A stretch of 64,000 bases of DNA from Strigamia acuminata (taxonomy: Eukaryota > Arthropoda > Chilopoda > Geophilomorpha > Linotaeniidae): NCBI GenBank assembly GCA_949358305.1, contig OX442318.1, forward strand, positions 2,714,501 through 2,778,500, written 5' to 3'. Shown piece after piece: positions 32,730-43,900 of this stretch (positions are counted from its first letter, which is position 1; each line of letters opens with the position of its first letter). The notes under the pieces were generated by a model. It did not search any database. It had not been told where the DNA came from and saw only the letters and a program-made list of their open reading frames with translations. Position numbers and translations under genes: made by a program.

Positions 32730-35178
32730 ATGGCTTCTTTTCCATGTATTTTTCCATCTCTCATACTTTTATTCCATCTAAACTACGTCCAAACACTACA
32801 ACAACTTGTTACAACCCCAACAAACATGGCCACTCTGACCTGTGCAAGCGGTGCTGTTGATTTCTCAGTAGGAACTTCTCAATTTGTTTGGATTATTCAA
32901 GTGGAAGCTGATCACCATTTAGATATTGTGTTGAACAAGCTTGATTTCAAGAATGATTGTGGTGGTTTGTTTATAGGGCCCGGTAAGTGCTTGCAAATGG
33001 ATTTTTTTGCTGCTGTTGATAAGTGAATTCAAACATGCAATTTGTAAATGATACTTAATTTGCCTGCTCAAACGTGATGTCCATCTTGAATGGTCTCATT
33101 AAGTGGCTGCAACTCCTTGACCAACTTAAAAATATCATTAGAACATGGAAAAATGTGTCTCGGTTGAATTTCTCTTGAAAAGTCAAAGAATTTGAGTGAA
33201 ATTCCACATTTTGTGACACAAAATCATTAAAATTTAGTGGTCAAAGGTCAAAAAAACTCATTTTGTTGCTTGTTTCGTATTGTACAGGTGGAAATCCAAG
33301 TATAAATGTGGGTGTTTTGGTCACCAGACCACAGAAAGTGAGAGTGGCACAACCATTGGCTTTTATCAAGTTGAAGAATTTAGCTGCTGGAGGATCCATT
33401 CAGTTTGAATTGAAATGCTGGAGTAAGAAAACTCCGATTACGGTAGATACCGATTATCCGAACTAATCGGGACTTGCCGGAAAGGAAAAATTGGAACAAT
33501 TCCAGTTTGGAAATATAATGGAAAGGAAATGTGAAATATTTTATAGAAAGTTGAATTTCTGTAAATGGCGGACAAAATACGGACACTCTTCGGATAACCG
33601 GTCGTCCGCTTAACCGACATTCGGATAATCGGCATTCTATCGTATTGCCAATATTATATTCCATAATTTTTTCTAGGGTTTAAAATTCCTGCTCAGCCAT
33701 TGGAGCCAATTGCCACAAGATTTTATCCATTAAAAAATGACATATCTGAAGATGCATGTCTAAAAAATGTGGACAATCAAGTTCTACAAGAGGTAATTAC
33801 CACAGAACATTTAAAAATGTTATCTAAAACTCAGTATTTTCAGTTGATGAAAGGTGACAGTGAATTGGAAAAAAGGTTTGAATCCAAAGTGACAAGTGCA
33901 ACTATAGAAATACTCAAATTAGAAGAGAATTGTTGGAAGCCAAAAGAAGACACAGTGTTTACACACATAAATTGGCCATTGTTCATTGAAAGGATTGACA
34001 AGACTGATGAGAATAGTCTTTTTCTTGTTTGTTTCAAAGTGACTGTTAAAGTAACATCCAGTATGAATTGCACAATACACAAGTATGAGTTGCAGAAAAT
34101 AGTGGGAAATCTTGGTGGGATTATGGGTGAGATTGAGGCGACTCCTATTGAAAAGAAACCTGACTTCTTTGCACTTTTGGCTTTTGGTATTGCAATTTTG
34201 ACTCTAACAACTGCTTTGTTTACTGTGGTTTGGTTCAAGAAGAGACATGAATTGCTAATGAGGTTTGTGTGTGTTTGTTGTGTTTGAATTGGTCTGTAAT
34301 GAAATGTCTTTTGCAGTTTTAGTAAGAAGGTGAATGACAATTCTTGGTTGCCTATTTCTCCTGTTAGAAGAGTTAATCCTGTGCATGGAATGGAATTGGA
34401 AGGGGATGATGAAAGTGAAAGTAGTTCTATTCAGCAGTCTGATTGGAAGGAATGTTGGCAAAGTCAACAAAGGGGAGATGGAGCAGGACCAAGTTCAGAA
34501 GGATTTACTCAGGTGGAGTATTTACAACCACAAAAGAAACAAATGATGCAACCAGGACCAAGTGCAGCAGAAAATCACAAAAAAACTGCAAATCAACAAT
34601 GCCTTGAAGAAGGACAACAACTACAACAAGAACAGAAGAAACAACTAGAAAAAGAACAACAAAACCAACAACAACCAGAAAAAGAACAACAAAAACAACA
34701 ACAACCAGAAAAAGAACAACAAAAACAACAACAATTAGAAAAAGAACAACAGAAACAACTACTATTACAACAAGAACAGAAAAAACAACAACTAGTGTTA
34801 CAACAATTACAACAAGAACAGGAGGAACAACAACTAGTATTACAACAAGAACAGCAAAAACAAGTACTGCTGCAACAAGAACAAGAGAAAAAACACCAAG
34901 TACTACTGCAGCAAGAAGAGCAAGAAAAATCACCAAAACAAACATACCAACAGGAATTTGAATTGAATGTCACAGATGTTTCTGGAGGATTGACCACTCC
35001 TGAACAACTGCCAGCAAAGTCACCCAAAACTGAAAGAAAGGACAATGCGGTGCATTTCAAGTAAGAATACCATCTAAAACAATTATTAAACTAATACAAA
35101 CAAACATTTCCACTTTGCAGCACCACTGTTGAATGTTTAATTTTTGATGCGGAAGATGATGATGAAACTTATCTATAA
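32730..35178 (+). CDS. Single-pass type I membrane protein with Gln/Glu/Lys-rich cytoplasmic tail, unknown
   Basis: Five exons: 32730-32982, 33288-33422, 33677-34262, 34317-35060, 35121-35178; phases agree, 591 aa. Residues 1-22 form a signal peptide (FPSLILLFHL core). The next 110 residues have four Cys and alternating hydrophobic strands (CASGAVDF..FVWIIQVEAD..CGGLFIGPGG..FELKCW), which suggests a CUB-like beta-sandwich, though I am not sure. A second extracellular part runs to the membrane helix at about 291-316 (FFALLAFGIAILTLTTALF), followed by basic FKKRHE. The tail contains about 100 residues of QQ-LEKEQQKQ heptad-like repeats, likely coiled coil, and ends acidic (DAEDDDETYL). A poly(A) signal is at 35222-35227. 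A receptor or adhesion role is only a guess; I cannot name a family. Confidence 0.75.
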
Positions 35179-35299
35179 CATTAAACTGGCACCAAGTTTG
35201 CCACTGTGGCTCCATCTGTTGAATAAATGCAACATTTGCTGAAAATAAATTTGATAAATACTGATTTCTGCATCACAAAACTGTAGGCAAATTTCTCAT

Positions 35300-35475
35300 G
35301 TATAAAATGTATTTTTTGTCCAATAAAGCATTTTTGGATAGAAAATGCAATTTTTGTACCTCAGGATGCAATTTTTGCATATCAAGATGCAATTTTTGCA
35401 CATCAAGAAGCAATTTTTGCATCACAAGATGCATTTTCCTGTCTGCAAATGCATTTTTTTTCTCTTGAAAATGCA
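35300..35475. repeat. GATGCAATTTTTGCA minisatellite
   Basis: Seven or eight diverged units of about 20 bp (AAGATGCAATTTTTGCACATC). The same family reappears at the right edge of the window (about 63865-64000). Confidence 0.75.
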
Positions 35476-35907
35476 CTTTTTTTTTTTATAAAGGCCATTA
35501 GTTTAGTTCTCTTTCTCTATACTAACTTTCAAGTTGTGGCCACACACTCGAAGCAAAACAACCAAATCAAAGTTTGGACTCATCAACCCCAACTTCAGTT
35601 CTTTCTGCTCTTCGTGTACAAACATAGCAACAGCACACGCCCTTGGCTCGCGAACACTATTTTCTCAACTTGTTCAGCATATCTCCACGAACATTAGGAG
35701 CTAAATCTAACAATTTGATATTAATAATTACGAAAAAATTCCATAAATCCGTGACACTCACGTAGTTTTATCTTTTTGACTTTTTGACTCTTGGCGTCGC
35801 TGGTTGTGATTTCTACCAGTATATTAATTTTATTAATTTTTAACAAAGAAAACTGTGGATACTGTCGGCCATATTGCGCGCAGAATTAAAATAATAAACA
35901 ATAAATA

Positions 35908-36017
35908 AGGGGCCGTCCATAAATTACGTAACACCTGGAGGGGGGGGGGGGGAGGGGGTTTCAAATTTTGTTACGTTACGACGGGGAGGGGGAGTTCTTA
36001 ATAATGTTACGTAACAA
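35908..36017. mobile_element. One end of a Harbinger-like MITE
   Basis: GGGGCCGTCCATAAATTACG followed by a G-run and GTTACGTAACA matches the end of the complete copy at 49305-49757. The other end is not found; the element is followed directly by the 36055 array. Confidence 0.6.
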
Positions 36018-36049
36018 AAAGTGAAAATTTTACTTTTATTGTTTCAATT

Positions 36050-36455
36050 TATTATTATTGTAAACGTTGATTTTTCGGCTAAAACGTTGATTTTTCGGCT
36101 TAAACTGTCGAGTTTTCGGCTTAAACTGTCGAGTTTTCGGCTTAAACTGTCGAGTTTTCGGCTTAAACTGTCGAGTTTTCGGCTTAAACTGTCGAGTTTT
36201 CGGCTTAAACTGTCGAGTTTTTGGCTTAAACTGTCGAGTTTTCGGCTTAAATTGTCGAGTTTTCGGCTTAAACTGTCGAGTTTTTGGCTTAAACTGTCGA
36301 GTTTTCGGCTTAAACTGTCGATTTTTACTTAAACTGTCGATTATTGGCTTAAAATGTCGATTATTGGCGTAAAATGTCGATTATTGGCGTAAAATGTCGA
36401 TTATTGGCCGAAAATGTCGATTTTTGGCTTGAAATGTCGATTTTTGTTACAGTAT
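36050..36455. repeat. TTTTCGGCTTAAACTGTCGAG minisatellite
   Basis: 21-bp units, about 13 regular copies, then about six more diverged units (TTATTGGCTTAAAATGTCGA, 20 bp). It is a relative of the array at 41175-41735. The 21-bp period leaves a Phe-Arg-Leu-Lys-Leu-Ser-Ser frame, not a gene. Confidence 0.9.
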
Positions 36456-37145
36456 AATTGATTTGGACTAGTCGGGTAGATGGTGGAAATAAGAAATGTG
36501 CTAACAACTTGTGTTACGTCTATCAATAGGTTTATTTCTACGATTTACACAATATTACAAATGGTGTATTTCAGGTGCACAACTAAGGTTTTGTCTTCTT
36601 CAAGTTTTTGAGATGTGCTCTGCTGGAATCCGAGGCCATTCCCAGCAGAGGCGATTCAGGAACGAAGAGAGAAAGTGCGTGTGAAAGGTTGATATTAGAC
36701 ACTAAAACAGTTGTGGTAAAAGTAGTGCTTTGGATCAAAGATTTTATATTTTACATTCAAGTACAAACAAGATTAAATATAATTAATTAATTAATTAAGT
36801 GTAAATCACTGGTTGAATGCAACTGGTGTGTCAATGTGCTTTTAGATGTTAAATGCTAATGTTACTCAACTAATGTATCTAGTATATTTGAGAATGTGAA
36901 AAAAATAGTGTGCTTTGATGTGTGTGCTTGCTATGTCTCCTGTTTCGTAAATACATTACACAAGTTGTGTGTTCGATTATCTAACTCAATATGTGGGAAT
37001 AGTTGTTGCGGTTATTGTGATTAATTGAATTTCAAAATTTAGATGATTTTGAGGTTTTAAATGTGGTCAATTTACTAAAAATATTTTCTGGTGTTACTTT
37101 TTAGTTACATTTTCAGTGGCGCATTTAGACGTGGGCACACTAGTG
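36456..37145. other. Intergenic, no recognised feature
   Basis: Unique-looking AT-rich DNA between the membrane-protein gene and the 3' end of the channel gene. A 60-codon frame near 36608-36790 has no splice or similarity support. Confidence 0.4.
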
Positions 37146-37147
37146 TG

Positions 37148-37812
37148 GAAATATGAGAAATTTGTAGGAAATTTGAGAAATTTGTAGGAAATTTGAGAAA
37201 TTTGTAGGAAATTTGAGAAATTTGTAGGAAATTTGAGAAATTTGTAGGAAATTTGAGAAATTTGTAGGAAATTTGAGAAATTTGTAGGAAATTTGAGAAA
37301 TTTGTAGGAAATTTGAGAAATTTGTAGGAAATTTGAGAAATTTGTAGGAAATTTGAGAAATTTGTAGGAAATTTGAGAAATTTGTAGGAAATTTGAGAAA
37401 TTTGTAGGAAATTTGAGAAATTTGTAGGAAATTTGAGAAATTTGTAGGAAATTTGAGAAATTTGTAGGAAATTTGAGAAATTTGTAGGAAATTTGAGAAA
37501 TTTGTAGGAAATTTGAGAAATTTGTAGGAAATTTGAGAAATTTGTAGGAAATTTGAGAAATTTGTAGGAAATTTGAGAAATTTGTAGGAAATTTGAGAAA
37601 TTTGTAGGAAATTTGAGAAATTTGTAGGAAATTTGAGAAATTTGTAGGAAATTTGAGAAATTTGTAGGAAATTTGAGAAATTTGTAGGAAATTTGAGAAA
37701 TTTGTAGGAAATTTGAGAAATTTGTAGGAAATTTGAGAAATTTGTAGGAAATTTGAGAAATTTGTAGGAAATTTGAGAAATTTGTAGGAAATTTGAGAAA
37801 TTTGTAGGAAAT
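37148..37812. repeat. Perfect 20-bp tandem array, about 33 copies
   Basis: The unit AAATTTGTAGGAAATTTGAG repeats with no substitution visible over about 660 bp; only the ends decay. Since 20 is not a multiple of 3, and the unit has no stop on the minus strand, all three minus frames stay open over 200 codons. This explains the overlapping long ORFs there; none is a gene. Lies downstream of the channel gene stop (37974). Confidence 0.97.
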
Positions 37813-37973
37813 ACCAAGTAACAAAAATCATGCAATCATACAGAGAATGCTTTCTTACGTTACTCTTTACTTACATTTTCAATACTTTTGTAAAATATTG
37901 TACTGTGGAAAGTGAAATTATATTATTACATAACCGATTGAAAAGTTAAAGAGTAGTTTTGTTGATTTTTGAA

Positions 37974-40900
37974 TCAAATGAAATATTCAACGAGAGAAAG
38001 TATCGAGAGACCGGTCAAAATACCAAAAATTGATCCGATTTGACAGAGTAATTTGACAATGGAAATTACTTGCTGTTCTTCTATTACCTCCCGGATGTTG
38101 CTGTCTATAGTGAATCTCATAATGAAGAAGTCGTCATCTTTAATTATTGAAGGAATGAATATTGTTTCTTCACAACGTGCTGTGCAGGAACAGTCTTTCG
38201 GGGAAATTGTTTTGAATTGAGTCTCCAAATATTGTCTGGTAGTTTTCTTAGCTGTAATGTGATCCTCGCAATAAGGCAACGAACTGTTTTCCATAAATGG
38301 TAATCTAATAGTATATCATGATTAGTGTCAATGCATTTCTGTTACTTAAAAATGAAAAAATGAATTAAACTTAGCAGTTTGTAATATTTTAATGGCAGTG
38401 GCTACGTTCACGTCCGATGTGAACGCATTATTTTCATGAAGCACTGTGATTGGCTGAGATCCATTGATGTCGATTTGTTTCGTCAACGTAAGTTTTCTCA
38501 AATTTGATATTCTTGAGGCTTTAGCTTCTTCTTTTCTTACAAGTGGGGGCGTAGCCCCCCTTTGACCCCCCCAGACCTAACCTAATCTGTTTTTAGCAAA
38601 GTTGATCAAACTGTGTATTTTCAGTTCGTATTTCAATGCTTCTCTCAACCAATCACAGAGTGTTAAGAAAATAATACATTCACGTCGGACGTGAACTGTG
38701 GTGACCCTGAAGTGTTTTTTTTTTTTGTGAAATAAATTTGTCACCACTAAAGAAATTGTATATTTTTATTTTATTTTGGTTTGGCACACGCCAAACCAAG
38801 TTACATAATTAGGGGAGGAGAGTTCCCTTCGCATATTTTACCCCAATTTGGCTGGGGTGAAGCCATTAATTAACCATTTGGAGCAACTATGGTGACCCTG
38901 GTTTTATTCCACATAAAACCATTGTCCCCACTTAAATAATTAATTAATTAGTAATTATTAATTATTAATTATTAATTATTAATTATTAATTAATTAATTA
39001 ATTAATTATTGTGGCACACGCCAAAAGTGTGACTTGGGAGCGGAAATCCCCCAGGCACACTTTACCCTCTTTGAGCCAGGGCATTACTTCAGAGTGATGA
39101 TCGTGGTGTAATACATCCTGTATTGCACCAAAATCAACACTCTACGCACATTTTGTGCGCAGGATCAGAGAGTGCATAAAACCCCAAATTTTGGCGGTTT
39201 GACTCACTCTTGACACACACACACCAACACCAACGACACAAATGATCACTGCTTCGAACTTCAAACAAAAGGATTCAAGTATTGACCGTGTCTACGTTTT
39301 GGTGAGTTGAGATTTTGCTGTTTCCACCATTTTACTGGTGGAACCAGCCACATTTGCGCTCTGACTACAAATTTCGGGTAACGCCCGAGAAATCCGCTCA
39401 CCGTCGACCATCGCTGAGTCTCCTCGAGACTCGCCATCGCCGATCGAGCAAACCGCTGCTCGTGCACCATCGTGTTCGACTGTAAACCACCGCGAGCTTC
39501 CTCCGGAGTTTACAGTCTATCGCCATCGAACGAGTAGAGGAAGTTTGTACCGCTCGTTGCTGATTATTGTGAGTCCCGTTGAATTATCTAGGACTCACCG
39601 TCGTCGTAACAGGTAAAACTCTCGCCGTGAACCATCGCCGATATCTGTGAGCCACCGCGAGCTTCCTCCGGAGCTTACAGATAAAAGCCATCGTACGAAC
39701 GAGAATAATTTCTCAGGCGAGTCCGACTGCCTCATTTAAACGGCCGGGCGTTTATATTTTTTTTTGGGCCGACCCTCTCCCGGTCGGGTTGGTTTTGGGC
39801 GGCCCTCGGAGCAATAAACGCCGCCGAGCCCCCGGCGTTTAAACGGGCCCGGCGTCCGAATGAATCCGGGCGTTTAAATGAGGCAGTACGGTACTAGCAA
39901 TCTCGATCAACCAGAGTTTCAGACAAAAAAGTGTCACGGAATCCTATTTTTGGTCAGATTTTAATAACAGTTAAGCGCACAAACCAGCCCGCTTGGGTCC
40001 AGGTCCGTGGGAAAATCCTTAAGTAGCTATGTACCTTTTAACGCAATTGTTGAGTACTTAGAAATTCCCTGTTCGTTGGGTGACAACTATTATTTTAAAT
40101 TACAAGATCCATTGTTTATGCAGGGTTAAATGTACGATAAAAGAAATGTAATGACTTAGTTTTCACCTTCAAATAGGTGAGGGATACTCACTAACGAGGG
40201 GAACACATGTATAAGATACAGATTGTTATAATAATAAACATGAAGGATTGTTATATCATGCTGAATGAGACCCTAAAGTAATTTCATTCCATAAACAGCC
40301 AACAATGCAAACAATGAGCTCAAAGTTTGCACTATTTTGTCTCTGTATACATCCAATCTGAGCAATCAGGCCTAGTGTAGCTACACTATTTTGATTAAAA
40401 CACTTCTTACTTACCTGTCAACGGAGATCCATTTCTTAGATAGATAGTTTGAACGTCATTATTCTTCTACTAACAAATGCGCGACTCAGAACCTTGTTCT
40501 AACCGAGTACACTAGTAGTGCATACAAGGGGACCAATTCAACACGGAATAATTCTCTATCTTGTTCTTTGCTCTTAACAAAGCGCTTCTCATTACTCAAT
40601 CTGATCGATATGCGCACCACCATTGTTTGCCATTTTAACATAAGCTTACTTACGAGGGGAACACATGTATAAGATACTCACAGATTGTTGTAATAATAAA
40701 CATGAAGGATTGTTATATCATGCTGAATGAGACCCTAAAGTAATTTCATTCCATAAACAGCCAACAATGAGCTCAAAGTTTGCACTATTTTGTCTGTGCC
40801 CATACAGTAAGTCACGTCCAATCACATGATTGGTAAGCCATGCCAACTGTGATCAGAGGTGGGACAAACTAAAAATGTGAAGTTGAGAGTAATTATACGT

Positions 40901-43900
40901 ACACAAATCTTTTGCGCATAAATAACGGGAAGAATCGGCCAAAATAAATGAAAACATAAAATAAGGATTAAGAGAATTTAAGATGAAAAGTTTGGTAAAA
41001 CAATTTAAAAATGGCGCATAATCTTTATGTTTGGTCCCAAAATGAGAGAGAAATAACCGTGGGATTTAACAAAATCACAAAGTAATATATGAAAATAGGA
41101 TGGGATAGTTCAAATTAGGTCAAATGAAAAGGAGGGTAGGTAGCCTGCCCGTGACAAATTAACTTAATAAATAAGAAATAAGTTTTTCGGCTAAAACTTT
41201 GATTGTTCGGCTTAAAATGTCGATTTTTGGCTTAAAATGTCGATTTTTGGCTTAAAATGTCGATTTTTGGCTTAAAATGTCGATTTTTGGCTTAAAATGT
41301 CGATTTTTGGCTTAAAATGTCGATTTTTGGCTTAAAATGTCGATTTTTGGCTTAAAATGTCGATTTTTGGCTTAAAATGTCGATTTTTGGCTTAAAATGT
41401 CGATTTTTGGCTTAAAATGTCGATTTTTGGCTTAAAATGTCGATTTTTGGCTTAAAATGTCGATTTTTGGCTTAAAATGTCGATTTTTGGCTTAAAATGT
41501 CGATTTTTGGCTTAAAATGTCGATTTTTGGCTTAAAATGTCGATTTTTGGCTTAAAATGTCGATTTTTGGCTTAAAATGTCGATTTTTGGCTTAAAATGT
41601 CGATTTTTGGCTTAAAATGTCGATTTTTGGCTTAAAATGTCGATTTTTGGCTTAAAATGTCGATTTTTGGCTTAAAATGTCGATTTTTGGCTTAAAATGT
41701 CGATTTTTGGCTTAAAATGTCGATTTTTGGCTGAAATCTCCGAATTGTTTATTTTATTATGCAGTAGTAAAAATAGTAAATATTTCTACAAACTTATGCA
41801 AACGGTTACAACAATACTTCTTTGCTGTTAGTATTGTTAAGTATTAATTTTAATATTAATACTAATATTAATGCACTTAATCCGAAAAGTAGCCAGCTCT
41901 GATCTCGGTGCTAAGAATTGTCGGATATACTTTTTGGATTTGAAATCTGTTCACTAGTTTTGGAGGAGAGAGAGGTCGGACAGACAGACAGACTCCTGAC
42001 AATTAATACACAGATGTTGAATTAATAGAAACTCACTTGCATTGGAATGACTGCTGGTCAAGCTTCATTTTAAAACATTTCTGTTCACATTTGGTAGCAC
42101 GTTCATTTGTTTGACAGGGACTTTTGGGAGTGTTTATGCGAATAATCTGAAAATAACAAGTCAGCAAATAGCAGTGATTTTACCGTGTGCAAAAAGTTCT
42201 ACCGTTAGACGCGACAGATCGATTTTAATGTTGAAGTCTCTTGTACGTAAAAGTAAAATGTGTTTGGGGTGAAAAAGTTGATTTTGCGGCAGAATGAAAA
42301 CCTACAATGAGTACAAAGAAATAGTAATAACCATCTGAATGAAATGTGAATTCACAAGACATCTCACTGGGTAATATTCATTGCATCTACGAAAAGCCTT
42401 ATCAGAGGAAATAATGAAACTGTTCTTCTTTGGAAAAAATGACTCCTCAACTGTAAAAATTTATCAGTGAAAGAATGTATTTGATTTTTGGTAATGATTT
42501 GTACCTTTCTTAATCACGGTGCACATTCCAAATGGTGTTGACAAGTACGATATGTTGACAAATTTGGGATCTGCATTTTCAAACTGGAAAAGAAATCATT
42601 TGTGAAAGTAATTTTCAAGTCAAGCTTAAATTGTGTTTTGCATTCACGACTTTTTATGATCCTGATTAAGTAATTTTGTTTCCACATACAAGGGGAGCAC
42701 ATGTATAAGACACTCACAGATTGTTGTAATATTAAACGTGAAGGATTGTTATATCATGCTGAATAAGATCCTAAAATAATTTCATTCCATAAACAGCCAG
42801 CAATGCAAACAATAGTGAGTTTGCGGTTGCCAATTGTTCCTTATAATTATGAGTTACAAGCTCATAATTATAATTATAATTCCTTCTTGGAGTAGGCACT
42901 TGCGGTACAATAAATATTTTATAAATTATACTTATAAATACCATGTGAACAGTACAAATCTCTTGCATGTAATGGTAGAACAAATCCATATGCAAAAGAA
43001 AATGAAAATCTGTAGTTTTATTAATTTGACAGTTTTCAGACATGAAATTGTCTTCCAGTTCATTTATTTGCTTACCTGAAATGATTTTAGTTGTTTCTAT
43101 CCTCCGATGGCAGAAAGAAATTGTGATTGAGGCTGATTGTTGAAACAGGTCAGGCAGCCATTTTGAATTTCTATTAGCACCATCAGCGCCATTTGCAATA
43201 GTGGGAGGAGCTTAAAATAGTGTTAAGCGATCTGATTGGCTCCCTTATTTTACAAAATAGTGTAAAAATTGAGGAGTTACGTTATGTTATAAGTCCAATT
43301 TTATAATTATGAGCTTGTAACTCATAATTATAAGGAACAATTGGCAACCGCAAACTCACTATTGAGCTCAAAGTTGGCACTATTTTGTCTGTGTGTGCAT
43401 CCAATCTGAGCAATCAGGCCTACCGTTTTCCCTCAAATATAACGTCATGACGTTATATTTGTACTTTTTCACGCAACTTGTGACGGTTGTAAATCCGTAT
43501 TTGCCAATGTTCACACTAGATGGCGCTGTTTAAATAACGCGCGCAGTTCAAACTCGAGAAAAGTTAAAAGTCATGATAAATCATTACTTAGAGAAGATGA
43601 ATAAAATATAAGTATTTTATTAAATATATTTAAGTATTACTTACTTTAAGATATTGATTCTACCGAATCAATATTAAGTTTACTTACCTTTTGAAGGGGA
43701 CCAATCGGACCCCTCTTGACCCAGTCTTATATTAGGTCCAGACTAGTGATCCACGAATCCGTCGATTCAAGTACCTGATTGGCTGTCGCCAATCTGATTG
43801 TTCTCAAGAACTATATAAGCTCTGGTTTTCCAACCAGTAACCCCCCTGGCTTGATAACTGAATATGTCTATATTGTCTGTAGTTGAATTGTTGTTATTAA

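Noticed and set aside
37148-37812. CRISPR-like direct repeats here and at 41170 and 60287
   Set aside because: Units are head-to-tail without spacers and the genome is animal; these are minisatellites.
37094-37835. Three overlapping minus-strand ORFs of 230-245 codons
   Set aside because: All are readings of the 20-bp array in its three frames; the unit lacks stop codons on that strand. No gene signal.
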